64,000 bases of DNA from G965230615 sp965230615 (lineage in GTDB: Bacteria; Pseudomonadota; Gammaproteobacteria; HTCC5015). How positions within the stretch are numbered: the first letter of the stretch is position 1; each line of letters opens with the position of its first letter. The notes under the pieces are model-generated. The model was given only the letters and a program-made list of their open reading frames with translations. It made no database searches and was not told where the DNA came from. Both the position numbers and the translations under genes were made by a program. Where the stretch lies: NCBI GenBank assembly GCA_965230615.1, contig OZ246012.1, positions 248,001 to 312,000 on the forward strand. The letters are read 5' to 3'. This document shows positions 20,901 through 35,900 of this stretch, piece after piece.

Positions 20901-23900
20901 CTGGTTCGTTATTTGCCAGACGGTAATTTTCAATTTTTACGGCGACTTGATCAGCAAGTTAAATTACGAGGATATAGAATAGAGCTAGGTGAAATAGAGC
21001 AATGTTTATTAGCTTATCCTGATATTTGCTCAGTTTTCGTGCTGGTACGGAATAATAGTTATCTATCGGCATATTATTGTACCGAAACTCAGCAAGCTTT
21101 ATCGGCAGAAGAGTTAAGAGATTATCTGGCCGCTCGTTTACCTGATTATATGCTGCCTTCGCATTGTATATTCTTGAAAAATATCCCCTTAACCGTTAAT
21201 GGCAAAGTAGACAAGGCTGCCTTACCTTTGCCCGTAGACAATTCAGATACTGCAAATGTCCCGCTTAAAACAGATACAGAAAAATATCTGGCAGAGGTTT
21301 GGAGTCACTTATTAGAGATAAAAGCAGTCACCGCTACCGCCAATTTTTTTCTAGATGGTGGGCACTCCTTGTTGGCCATGCGCTTAATCACTCAAATTAA
21401 TGCCCATTGGCAGATTGATTTGCCGGTAAAAGCTGTCTTTGAAGCGCCAATATTAAGCTCACTTGCATCGAAAATCGATGCCGCAGAACGAGTGCTTCGG
21501 CACAGTATTTTACCTATGCCATCAAGTGAGTCACCGATATTATCTTATGCGCAGCAACGGTTATGGGTAGTAGAGCAGATTGAACCTGAAAATGCCCAGT
21601 ACAATATTCCTATTGCTTTATCTATAAAAGGTGATTTGGATATTAATGGCCTACAGCAAGCCTTTGTTGAATTACTGACAAGGCACGAGGTGTTGCGAAC
21701 CAATTATCATATTGTTAACGGCCAGCCTCAAATTGATATTCGTGCCGCGACTGAGTTTGTTGTTGAGTACATCGATATCAGTCAGCAAGCTAGACAACAG
21801 CAATCAGCAAGTATACAACAGAGCATATCACAACAAGCAACTAGCTTATTTAGCTTAAGCCAGGATTACATGCTTCGCGTACAACTCGTTAAACAGAGTG
21901 ACGATTTGCACATACTGTTAATGACACTACATCATATAGCAGCAGATGGTTGGTCGATGTCTATATTGGTCAGGGAGTTTATTGCGCTTTATAAAGCCTA
22001 TATTGATAAGCAAGCGAATACTTTGCCTGAGCTGTTAATACAGTATAAAGACTACGCATATTGGCAGCGGCATTATTTGACAGGCGAAAAGCTAGATTCG
22101 CACCTGCAATATTGGCAAACGATGTTATCTGATTTGCCAGAAGTGCATAATTTGCCTCTAGATTTTCCAAGGCCAGCGACACAAAGTTACCAAGGGGCAT
22201 CATATATTGCGCATTATAGTGCCGATTTATGTGCAAAAATAAATAAGTTTGTGCAGGAAAATAATATAACGCTATTTATTTTTCTGCAGTCAGCTTTTGC
22301 TGTGCTGTTACATAAACTTAGCGGTGAAGATGATATTGTAATTGGCTCTCCAGTTGCCAATAGAGATCAGGCAGAAGTTGAAGATCTGATTGGTTTCTTT
22401 GTTAATACGTTGGTTTTTAGAACTGACTTATCAGAGGATGAATGCTTTATCGATTTTATCCATAGTAATAAAGAAATAGTGTTGCAGTCTTATGCGCATC
22501 AACAAACACCATTCGAAAAAATTGTTGACAGCTTACAGCCCGAGCGTAGCCTGGCCTATAGCCCTTTATTTCAGATTATGTTGGTATTACAAAATAATGC
22601 CATAGAAAAACTTGATATTGCTGGTTTATATATCGAACCACTCGTACAAAGTGCCAGTGTGACCAATTATGACTTGACACTCAGTATTACAGAAAGTGAT
22701 AAAGGTTTGGCTTTATATTGGGAATACGCAACTGATTTGTTTATGGCGAAAACAATTGCACGTTTTTCAACAGCCTTTGAAATATTGTTACAAGCCATTA
22801 TTGAAAACCCGCAACAGCGAATAAGTCAATTATCGATATTATCTGCTACTGATTTTAATCAGCTTGTCTATGAATGGAATGATAGAACGCTTGCTTTCGA
22901 CGATAGGCAATGTATACACGAGGTTATTGAACAGCAAGCAGCTAAAAACCCGAATAATATTGCCTTGCTGTTTGAGTCAGAGCAGTGGACTTATCAGCAG
23001 CTAAATGCAATGAGTAATCAGTTAGCCCATTATTTAGTCGAAATAGGGGTGCGGACAGAGGACTTGGTGGCTTTATGTGTGCATAGGTCAGCTGAAATGA
23101 TTGTTGCTCTATTGGGGGTTATGAAAGCAGGTGGCGCTTATGTGCCGCTAGACCCGAATAATCCTGTGTCGCGATTAAATTATATATTAAATGACACGCA
23201 GGCTCGCTTTCTTATCACCGAAAAAGATTTGGCAGATACTCTATCGCTTAATAAGCAAAAACTGATAATACTGGATGAGGATGCTTTTAAAGTAAACCTA
23301 TCTGGCTATGCGACAACGAATCTTGGTCGGGTAGCAGGTTTGCAAGCCGATAGCCTGGCTTATGTGATTTACACCTCTGGCTCTACAGGGCAGCCAAAAG
23401 GTACGCTGCTGGCACATCGAGGTATATGTAATCTAGTACAAGCGCAACAAAAGCAATTTCATGCAGATAGCCGTAGTTGTATTCTACAATTTGCGTCGAT
23501 TGCATTTGATGCGGCCACCTATGAATGGGTTTGGGCCTTATGTTCTGGCGGTAAATTACTCTTGGTGAGTCATGATACAGCGCATAATGCTGCTGCTTTA
23601 GATAATGCAGTGAACCGACATGCTGTTACACATGCGGCTTTGCCGCCTGCCATTATGCCATATTTAGATAAGCAGTACTGGGCAACGGTATCGTATTTGA
23701 TTGTGGCCGGTGAAGCATGCCCACGTGCACTGGCCAATGAATGGGCATACGGGCGTAACTTTTTCAATGGTTATGGACCCACTGAGACAACTGTCTGTAC
23801 TAGTATTGGTCAGTATCAGGCAGAGCAGGATCACTTTCATATTGGCCAGCCAATACAAAATACCTATACTTATGTCTTAGACGCTTATATGAACCCTGTG

Positions 23901-26900
23901 CCAGTTGGTGTAGCCGGAGAGCTTTATACAGCTGGTGTGAGTCTGGCACGGGGTTATCTAAATCGCCCGGCATTAACAGCCGAAAAATTTATACCTAATC
24001 CTTTTAGTGCGGATCAATCATCGCGGCTCTATAAAACAGGTGATTTGGTACGTTATCTACCATCTGGAGACTTGTTGTTTTTGGGGCGTGTCGATCACCA
24101 GGTTAAGATTCGTGGTTTTCGTATTGAGTTGGGGGAGATTGAACAAAAACTATTACAACATGCAATGGTGCGTGAGAGTTTGGTTTTGGCGGTTGCTGCT
24201 GGCAATGGGGCTACGCAACTACTGGCATACGTCGTTGCTGAGAGTGATATAAAATTTGATGCAGATTTGCTGCGTTACTATTTGCAAGACGAATTACCCG
24301 ATTATATGGTGCCTGCCGCCGTTATTGGTTTGGATAAGTTTCCATTAAGCAGTAACGGTAAAATTGACCGTAAAGCTTTACCTGATCCTGATATCAGTAC
24401 GAATTTGGATGATCATTATGTATCGGCGACGAATACCCAAGAGCAAGCCTTATGTGATATATGGCAGTCCGTATTGGTTTTGCCTCGCATTGGTATTGAT
24501 GATAATTTCTTTGCAATCGGCGGAGACTCCATTTTAGCGATTCAAGTTGTTTCGCGTGCAGCTAAGCTTGGTATAGTGCTAAGCACCCGGCAGCTCTTTG
24601 AGCACCAGACAATTCGGCATTTAGCGCGTGTTGCTAAGACTGACCCAGTTCAAGCCATACCCCAAGATGCTATAGAGGGCCAACAAATATTATGGCCAAT
24701 ACAGCAGCACTTCTTTAATGATGACCCTGTTGACCGAAATCACTTCAATCAATCTATATTGTTGCAGGCACCTCAGCAGCTAAATAAAGAAATTTTAAAG
24801 GGCATTATGCAAGCTCTGTATATCAGGCATGATGTATTACGTTTACGCTTTTGGGTAGCTGACAAGCAAGACAATAACTGGCATGCAGAATATCAACCGC
24901 TGTCTGCTGATATGGTTGATTATGCTGTTGTACAGAAAAATGTTGAAGCGTTTTCAAAGCTGTCTGTCGATGCAAACACGATACAAGCTAGCCTTGATAT
25001 TGAGCAAGGTCAGTTATTGCGTGCAGTATTGTTTATTAATAAGCAGCAGGAGAAGCGTTTATTGCTGGTTTTGCATCACCTCATTGTTGATGGCGTCTCT
25101 TGGCGTATTTTATTGCAGGATTTAGAGCTTGCCTATACTCAGGCTATAACAGCTGAGTCTATTAGCTTAGAAAATAAAACAGTCTCTTATCAGCAGTGGG
25201 CGGGTTATTGGTATCAGCAGGTTTCAGAGAGTCTAAAATCAGCCACATCGAGTGATGTGACTAACTCGCCGACATATGTAGAACCCATAAAGCAGGGAGG
25301 TTATCAAATAGCCGATGAGCAAGCTTATTGGCTGGATGCTTTAGCAATAGAAGTGCCTGTTATACCGGTTGATTATGCTGATATATCAAATAACAGCCTG
25401 GCTTATAGCCGTAATATTCAGTTGCTGTTAAGTTCTGAAGAAACATCAGCGTTGCTAAGCCAATGTCACCAGGCCTATCGTACGGATATTGTCGATATTT
25501 TATTGTCAGGTGTTTATTTGGCGATATACCGTTGGACCTCTCAAACAAGCCTAAGAATAGACCTTGAGGGTCATGGCCGTGAAGCTGGTGAATCTAATCT
25601 CGATATCAGTCAGACGGTAGGTTGGTTTACCAGTTTCTACCCGGTTACATTGCACAGTGCTATCGATAAAGATCAAACTAATTTATTGTCGACTCTGATA
25701 AAAACAATTAAAGAACAGCTAAGAGCTATACCCAATAAAGGTTTTAATTATGGTTTGCTGCGCTATATGGGAGGTGACAGGCAGTTATTAGATGTTATTG
25801 AGCAGGCGCAGAGTGCTGAGATTGTTTTCAATTATCTCGGTCAGTTTGACCAATCATTTAATACTAAAAACCACTTTCAAGCTGCAGAAGAATCAACTGG
25901 GCATGCGGTTAGTTTAAGGCGGCAACGCTCACATAAAATCGGCCTCAGTGGTTTAATAAGTGATGGGCAATTAAGGTTTTCATTGGACTATCATGCAGAA
26001 CAGTATGCGCAGGCAAGCATGCAGCAGCTGGCTGATGCATTGGTTTCTGCGTGGCGAGAGTTATTACAACACTGTCAAGCGGATCAACTGGGCTCATTCA
26101 CGCCAAGCGACTTTCCATTGGTTAACATCAAACAATTACAACTTGATGCTTGGCAACAGCGCTTTATTCATTTAGAGAATATATATCCGGCTACACCCAT
26201 GCAAGCTGGGATGCTGTTTCATGATCAGCTAGGCGATGCTGCTTATACCACGCAAATGCAAATAGATTTGCAAGGGCATATAAATATTCAACATTTTCAA
26301 GCAGCCTGGTCTAATGTTGTTGCCAGACATGCTGTAATGCGTACTGCCTTTATGCATGATGCGAATGGCGTATTGCAACAACTTGTTATGCAACTGGTTA
26401 ATATTCCTTGGCAGATAATAGATCTACGAAATAAGGCACTTGCTGAACAGTTTATTAGCGAGCAAGATGTTGATAATAATGATTTATTGCTTGCATTAAA
26501 CCGTTTTTGTACAACGCAGCTGGCGAAGTCCTTTTTAGTTGAGCAAGCACCTCTTTTTCGAGTGGCTATTGTTTTGATGGCCGAATCAAGTAAGATTATA
26601 TGGACTTTTCATCATGCCTTATTAGATGGCTGGTCAACGCCAATAATATTCTCTGAAGTTGTACAAGCTTATAATGCGATAGACAGTGGTGACTCTGTAG
26701 TATTGCCTGTTATTCCAGATTATGTGAATTATATAAACTGGTTGCACACACAAGATGAAGAGCAAGCCAGGCGTTATTGGAAAAACGAGTTGGCAATGAT
26801 CGATGAGCCGAGTCGTTTGCTTTTAAGGACCAAAAGTGCTTCTTTAGGAGCAAGTGCTGCTATTGATCAACAGCATTTACAACTCAATGAACAGCAAACT

Positions 26901-29900
26901 CAACAAATAAACAGTTTTATAAAACAGCATAAAATAACATTAAATACTTTTGTACAAGCAGCTTGGGCTTATTTATTACATTGTTACAACCATCAAGAAA
27001 ACCTGGTTTTTGGCGTTACTATATCAGGGCGTCCTGCCAATTTGGTTGATGTGGAATCGATGGTCGGCTTGTTTATTAATACAGTACCATTGTCAGTGTT
27101 GGTGTCGGATAAGCAGCCACTAAACGCCTGGCTGCAAGACTTAAATAATCGAAATGCGCAGCTCAATGACTATGGTTATTTACCGCTCTATGAAATACAG
27201 CAGTTAAGCGCTTTTGGTAATGAAGATGCTCTATTTGATACCTTGTTAGTATTTGAGAATTATCCAATAGATGATTCTATTGCGCAGGGTGCGGCGATAA
27301 GTGGTTTAGAGGTTGGTGATGTAAAAGTGCATGAAGCTACCAACTACCCAATTACCATTTCTATTTCGCCAGCTAAAGCATTAACTTTTAAGATTATGTA
27401 TGGGGCAGAGCGTTATTCGCATCAAGATATTGCCCGAATGTTGTTTTATTTTAAGAAGATATTATTGGCACTACTTGATGAGAATCTGAAAAAAGTAACT
27501 GATATAAAAATACTGGCTGATGGAGAACAGTATAATCTATTGCCTGATGAGACTAAAGCATTAACACTACCTTGTAATAAAATCCATGCTTTGTTTGAGC
27601 GCCAGGCGGCGCTAATGCCAGAAACTGTAGCATTGATTTCAGCAGAGGCAAGCCTAAGCTATGCTGAATTAAATCAGAGCAGTAATCGTTTGGCAAACTA
27701 TTTAAGAGCACAAGGTTTACAAAAAGGTGATATTGTTGGTCTCTATTGTGAGCGTTCCATCGATATGTTGATAGCTGTATTGGCGATATTAAAAGCTGAT
27801 GCGGCTTATCTGCCTTTGGATGTGGCTTACCCTAGATCCAGATTAAATTATATGTTGCAAGACTCCGGGGCTGAAATATTGTTGACTCAGTCAGCGTTAG
27901 TAGAAAATCTTGAACTTCACCGGAAGAAAATATGTCTGGATGATCACACATTTAAGTCTGAGTTGCAAAAGTACTCAGATGATAATGCTTTGGATTCGTG
28001 TTCGGATAACGAGCAACTGGCTTATGTTATTTATACTTCAGGCTCAACGGGTAAACCTAAAGGTGTTTTGCAAACGCATCGAACGCTGTTGAATCTTTGT
28101 GAAACACAAATAGGTGATGGCCTGGATCAGCCTTTGCGAACCTTGCAGTTCACATCGATTGGTTTTGATGTATCTATACAGGAATTGGTAACAAGCTGGC
28201 GCACTGCTTCATCATTAATATTGATTTCAGAGTCAGAGAAGAACGATTTAACTCAATTGCCTGATCTAATTTTAGAGCATAGGGTAGAACGGCTGTTTAT
28301 TCCGCCAGCCGTATTGCATTGGTTGGCTGAAGAGAGCGTGCGACGTACTATTGTTTTTCGTGATGTAAAGCAGATTATCGTTGCCGGTGAGGCGCTATTT
28401 ATCAGCGAGGCCTTGAGCGAGTTCTTTAAATGCCATCCGTCGCTACAGTTATGGAACCATTATGGACCAACAGAAACACATGTTGTGACTCGGTATTTAA
28501 TTGATATTGATAAATTGCAAACTATGCAGATAGGTGAGGCTGTGCCAATAGGTCAGGCAGTAGCCAATACACAGCTGTATATCGTCTCTCCAAACAGTGC
28601 TGGCAAGCTGGTACCAGAGGGCGTAGCGGGTGAACTATGGGTTGGTGGCTATGGTTTAGCGCAAGGCTATCTGGAAGAAAGTCATGACAGTGTTGATAGT
28701 TTAACAACTAGTCGCTTTATTGATAACCCGTTTGATCCTGGCGCCAGTTCGATAATCTATAAAACCGGGGATTTGGTTCGTTATAACCAGCGTAGAGAGC
28801 TGGAATTTCTAGGGCGAATAGATCAGCAACTTAAAATTAGAGGTTACCGGATTGAGCCTGGTGAAATTGAGCAGCAATTGTTACAGCATGTAGCGGTTCA
28901 AGACGTGGTTGTGATCGTTGTAGATACGAACTCAGCGCCACGTTTGCTTGCTTATTATACCCAGCACAGTGATGTCGATGAAAATCAGCTTAGGCAGTAC
29001 TTAAACGATCATTTGCCTGACTATATGATTCCCAGTCATTTTTGTATGTTAGAAAGCATGCCGTTAACGGTGAATGGTAAGGTCGATAAAGGTGCTTTGC
29101 CAGCGGTAAATTTGGATAACAATAGCGATTTTCAGGTTGCTCAAACGGCTACAGAGAAAGCACTGTCAGCCATTTGGTGTGAGTTGCTGGTATTGAGCCA
29201 AGTCAGTACCAATGAAAGTTTCTTTCGCTTGGGAGGTCATTCTTTATCAGCAACTCGCATGGTGAGTATGGTAAGAGAGACCTGGCAAATAGATTTGCCA
29301 ATAAAAGCTGTTTTTCAAAATAGTACGGTGGCATCTTTATCTGGCATTATTGATGGGCTACTTAGTCAGAATAAAAAAAGCGCGATTCCAGCAATCCTGC
29401 CTATGCCTGAAGATGAGCCAGCTGTACTATCTTTTGCGCAGCATCGTTTATGGTTAATAGATCAAATTGAGCCGGGCGGTCATCATTATAATTTGCCTCT
29501 TGCGTTGCGTTTGCAGGGTAAGCTAGACATTGTTGCCGTCGAGAAGTCAATCCAGACTATTATCCAGCGTCATCACGTTTTACGTACATGCTATCGTGCA
29601 AAGCACGATGCTGTTGCTATATCATTACTCGAGCCTGAAATATTTACGTTGCCAATATTGGATATAAGAGAGTACTCAGAAGAGAGTAAACAGTATTCAA
29701 TACGCGAAACACTTGCGCACGAAGCGAGTCAGCCATTTGATTTAGAGCATGATCTAATGCTACGTGCCCAGCTAATTCGGGTTGATGAGCAGGACTCTAT
29801 TTTATTGGTCACCATGCATCATATTGCTGCCGATGGTTGGTCGATGAGTTTGTTGACCAAAGAATTTGAAAGTTTGTATTTGGCTCAGATTCAAAATAGA

Positions 29901-32900
29901 GAGGCGGGCTTGCAGCATTTGCCTATTCAATATACAGATTTTTCTTATTGGCAACGAACATGGTTGCAAGGTGATGTGTTAGAAGAAAAATTGACGTATT
30001 GGCGTAAGCGCTTAGCTGACTTGCCTGAAGTGCATGGGCTGTCGTTAGATAAGCTGCGCCCTGCGGAACAAAACTATCGGGGGGGTGGCTATCAACAAAC
30101 CTTCAGTGTTGAAGTTAATAAAGCACTAAACGCTTTGGCGCTCGACAATGATGCAACACTTTATATGGTCTTGCATGCCATATTCAGCGTGTTTTTACAT
30201 CGTTATAGTAATACCAATGATATTGTGATTGGTACACCGGTCGCTAATCGTGAACATGAAGAAATTGCCGAATTGATTGGCTTTTTTGTTAATACTCTGG
30301 TTTTACGGGTCGAATGTGATCCTAATAGGTCGTTTCTTGCCGTATTAGAGCAAGTTAAACAGCGAGCTTTAGAGGGCTATGAGAATCAGCAAGTGCCTTT
30401 TGAGCAGCTAGTAGAAAGCTTGCAGCCTGAGCGCAATCTGGCTTATAGCCCGCTCTTTCAAATTATGTTGGTGTTGCAAAATAATACATCTGTATCATTG
30501 GATTTGCCAGGGCTAAGCATCTCTTCTATGGCGCAGGATTTTGCTATTGCAAAGTTCGATTTAACGTTAAGTGTGAGTGAAAGCGCTGAAGGTCTGTTTG
30601 TTTACTGGGAATATGCAACGAGTCTATTTACTGAGGCAAAGATTGCTCGCATGGCAGAGCACTTTTCTGTATTGCTGCAAGCTATTGTCTGTCAACCTGC
30701 GGCAGATATTGCCACTCTGCCATTACTAAGCAAGGCAGAGCAGCAATCCTTACTGGCCTTAAACGCTACCGAAGTTGCCTATGATACTGACCTATGTGTG
30801 CACCAGCGTATCGAGCAGCATGCAGCTCAACAAGGTGATGCAATAGCGGTGCGTCTATTAGAAGGCGCTGATGCTGTTACCTTAAGTTATGCCGAACTCA
30901 ATCAGCGTGCCAATCAGTTAGCGCATTATCTGCGGGCGCAAGGGGTGGTCACCGACCAGTTAATAGGACTGTGTGCCAAACGCTCGGTGGATATGCTGGT
31001 TGCAATGCTTGGTATTATGAAAGCCGGTGCGGCCTATGTGCCACTAGACCCGGATTATCCAACCGCTCGCTTGCACTATATGTTGTCTGATGCCGGTGTT
31101 AAGCACGTACTGAGTCAACAAGCCTATGTATCACAATTACCACTGGCGGGTCAGGCCTGCGATATTCTGGATGATAAAGCTTTTCAGACACAACTTGCAG
31201 GGCACTCTCGTGAGAACCTTGATATATCGAATGTTGGTCTGTGTGCGACCAATTTGATTTATATGATTTATACCTCAGGGTCTACCGGCAAACCCAAAGG
31301 TGTGCAGCTCACCCACAGTGGTGTAGTGAACTATCTGGAACATGCGAGCGAAGAATATTACCCTACGGCAATAGCGGGTGTGGCCAGTTCGAGTCTATCA
31401 TTTGATGCGACAGTGACCAGCTTATTAGGGCCACTGTTTGCAGGCAAAACAGTTTATGTATTACCGCAGGATGGTGAGGAGTTAGCGGGATTAGCGAGGT
31501 TGTTAAGCGAAAGTGATAAGCCGCTGGTGTTTAAAATTACCCCGGCGCATTTAGAGGCTCTAAGTGCCTTGTTAGACAGTGAATCAGGCCGTGATCAGTC
31601 GACGACAGGTGTTAGCCATGTTAGCCAGGTGGCCCATCAAATCGTGGTGGGGGGTGAACAGTTTAACCAGTCGTTGGCATTACGCTGGAAACGAGATTTA
31701 TTACCGGCAGCGATATTTATCAATGAATACGGGCCAACCGAGACGGTGGTGGGTTGTTCGACCTATACCATAGCAGCATTATCCGATATAGATCCAACAC
31801 AGAATGCGATTGCGATAGGGCGGCCGTTACGCAATACCCAGTTGTATGTATTAAATGCAGCGCAACAATTATGTCCACCGGGTGTGGCCGGTGAGTTATA
31901 TATTGGAGGTGCAGGTGTTGCACGGGGGTATTTAAACCGGGCCGGTTTAAGTGCCGATAAGTTTGTGCCGGATAGATTTGCCGATAGCGATCAGGATAAG
32001 TTAAGGGCAGCGCCGCAGGCCAGGTTATACCGGACAGGCGATTTAGTGCGCTATCTGCCGTCGGGCGAGCTATTATTCATGGGACGCTTGGATCATCAGG
32101 TCAAGATACGCGGTTTTCGGATAGAGCTGGGTGAGATTGAGCAGGAATTATTATCACATAGCGGCGTGCGCGAGGCCTTGGTCATCGCGGAACAGGGGGC
32201 AGCCAATGATCATGCTCGCTTGCTAGCCTATGTCGTTAGTAAGACCGATGAGGCATTATCAGGCGAAGCGCTACGTGAATATATACAGGCGAGCTTACCG
32301 GATTATATGGTGCCTGCAGCGATTATACCGATAGCGGCTTTTCCTTTAACCAGCAATGGTAAAGTGGACCGGGCGGCATTGCCTAAGCCTGATGCAGCTG
32401 AGTCTTTGCAGAGTCACTATATTGCTGCAGCAAGTGCTTATGAGCAATCATTATGTGATATTTGGCAGGTGGTATTAGGCCTGCCTCGCATTGGCGTAGA
32501 TGATAACTTCTTTGCATTGGGCGGTGACTCCATTCTTGCTATTCAGGTTGTAGCCAGAGCAAGCAAGCAGGGCTTACTCATCAGTACACGTGATGTATTT
32601 GAATATCAAACCATTCGTCGTTTAGCTCGATATGGCCAGACGGCCAATAAAAGCGCTGCGCCACAGACTGCAATGCGTGGTGAGCAAGTATTGCTGCCTA
32701 TTCAACAACAGTTTTTCCAAGAAGATGCGGTAGATCAACATTACTTTAATCAATCTATCCTTTTGCAGGCGCCGCCGGATTTAGATGAGCCTATGCTGCG
32801 CGATATTATGTCAGCCATCTATAAGCGGCATGATGTATTACGGCTACGCTTTACACAAGATAAACAATGGACTGCAGCATATCAATCATTTTCCGCCGAA

Positions 32901-35900
32901 CACATGATTGCAGCAGTTAGCGCATACTCTATGGTCGACTTTGACGAGTTACCTGATATAGCGACCAATATAAAAAATAGTCTGAATCTAGCGTCGGGGC
33001 AGCTATGTCGCGCTGTATTGTTAGTCAATGAACAAAACGAGCGACGCTTATTATTAGTGTTACATCACTTGGTCGTCGATGGTATTTCGTGGCGAATTCT
33101 CTTGCAAGATTTAGAGGCAGCTTATAAGCAGTGCCTAGCAGGTGAGCCTGTTATATTAGATGCCAAGAGTGCTTCATATCAGCAGTGGGTAGCTTATTTG
33201 AAGGATTGTGCTTTAAACAATAAACCTCTCGGTGATAGCGCACTATCAACTGAGCGTCAATATTGGATGGCAAATGCATTAATCGAAATACCTCGTTTGA
33301 GCACCGACAATATTTGTCAGTCTGACCAAAATACCCAAGCAGAAACAGCGGTATCACATATCAGTCTGACCCAAGATGAAACGAGTCTTTTATTAACTGA
33401 ATGTCATGCAGCCTATAAAACAGACATTAATGAACTATTACTGTCTGCGGTTTTGATAACGCTCAGTGAATACATGAGCAAATCCTCTGTTCGTATTGAC
33501 TTGGAAGGGCATGGGCGTGAAACAGGTTATTCAGAGCTTGATATTACGCAAACTGTGGGATGGTTTACCACGGTGTTCCCCGTTGTTTTGCAAGTAGACA
33601 GTACAGCCGATATTGCGAATGTAATAAAAAATGTGAAAGAGCAGCTAAGAGCAGTACCGAATAAGGGTATAGGCTATGGCGTGTTAAAATACCTGTCTGC
33701 TGACGATGAATTCAAAGCCATTACCAGCACAGATAAGGCCGAAGTGGTATTTAACTACCTTGGACAGTTTGATCAAGGTTTTACTGGTGATGCGGCTTTT
33801 CGCGTTGCCGAGGAAAATACCGGGCCTGATACAAGTCAACAACGACAGCGCCAACACAAGCTGGGCTTGAATGGTTTAATTTTGGGAGGCTGCCTACGAT
33901 TCTCTATTGACTATAACCGTTATCAATATACTACGACTACCATCGAAGACTTAGGCGCACAGATTGTTAATGCTTTGCGTAATATTATTAAGCATTGTCT
34001 ACAAGATGATGTTGCTGAGTTTACCCCTAGCGACTTTCCTTTACTCGATATTAGTCAATCGGAGCTGGATCAATGGCGTACGCATTATCCAGCATTAGCG
34101 GATGCCTATCCAGTAACACCTATGCAGCAGGGTTTGTTGTATCACTCTTTACTGGGTGATGCCAGCTATATTACTCAAATTGATTTGGGTATTCGTGGAG
34201 ATTTAAATAAAACCTTATTTTATAAAGCCTGGCAACTGGCTGCGGATCGGTTTGCAATACTCAGAACAGCTTTTACTGATAGAGTAGACCAAACCTGTCA
34301 ACTGGTGTTTGCAGAAATTGACTTGCCTTGGTTTGAGAAAGATTGCAGTACAATGTCAGAGCCAGAAGCGCAGGCGGCTTATATTCAATATAGAAGTGAT
34401 GATAAGCAGCAATTATTTGATATCCAACAGGCACCATTATTCCGCCTGTCACTGCTTAAAATGAAGGCTGACTATCATCGCTTTATTTTTACGTTTCATC
34501 ATGTTTTATTAGATGGTTGGTCTAGCCCTATTGTTTTTGGACAAGTCATGCAGGCGTATCAATCCTATATTCGTCAGCAAGAGCCTTTATTGCAGCCAGT
34601 GGCTGAATATAAAAAATATATCGCCTGGATCGAAGCACAAGATAAATCGCAGTCAAAACGTTATTGGCGAGAGAGCCTTGCAGCACTAGAACAGGTGAGT
34701 GTTTTACCATTAGCGCAAGCAGAGTCATCAGTAACAAATGTTAACGCAATAGCAACAGCTAAAATAAATACAGAAAGCCTGCATTTAAGTAGCGAATTAA
34801 CCCAACGCTTAAACCAGACTGCCAAGCAGTATAGTGTAACACTTAATAATTTAGTACAAGCTGCCTGGGCTTATTTATTGTATCAATACTGTGGCCATAA
34901 AACGGTTGTGTTTGGTGCAACAACATCAGGTCGGCCAGCCACACTTGCTGATGTGGAAGATATGGTAGGCTTGTTTATTAATACGGTACCCGTTGTTGCG
35001 AGCATTAATCCTCAGCAGACAATAGCATCTTGGTTACAGGCTCTCCATCAAGACGGGGTTGCGCGTGAGGAATATAGCTATTTATCATTAGCTGAAATTC
35101 AAGGTTTAAGTCACTTTTCTCAAGGTGATCAAAACCACAATAAGCCGCTATTTGATTCACTACTGGTTTTTGAAAACTATCCGATTGATAGTACTTTATC
35201 AGAGGAGTTGCAAGAGGCTACTTTACAAATTGGTGAGCTATACGCGGATGAAACAACGAATTACCCTATAACGCTTTCCATTATGCCGGGTGAGATGCTG
35301 GTGTTTAAAATGGACTATGCGGCTAATCGCTATAATCAAGCTGATATTATTCGTTTGTTAGGGCACTTGCAGCAATTACTGCTCAGTTTTACACAAGCTG
35401 AAGTAAACTGTGTAGCGGACTTGTCGCTGTTAAGCAAGGCAGAGCAGCAATCCTTACTGGCCTTAAACGCTACCGAAGTTGCCTATGATACTGACCTATG
35501 TGTGCACCAGCGTATCGAGCAGCATGCAGCTCAACAAGGTGATGCAATAGCGGTGCGTCTATTAGAAGGCGCTGATGCTGTTACCTTAAGTTATGCCGAA
35601 CTCAATCAGCGTGCCAATCAGTTAGCGCATTATCTGCGGGCGCAAGGGGTGGTCACCGACCAGTTAATAGGACTGTGTGCCAAACGCTCGGTGGATATGC
35701 TGGTTGCAATGCTTGGTATTATGAAAGCCGGTGCGGCCTATGTGCCACTAGACCCGGATTATCCAACCGCTCGCTTGCACTATATGTTGTCTGATGCCGG
35801 TGTTAAGCGCGTACTGAGTCAACAAGCCTATGTATCACAATTACCACTGGCGGGTCAGGCCTGCGATATTCTGGATGATAAAGCTTTTCAGACACAACTT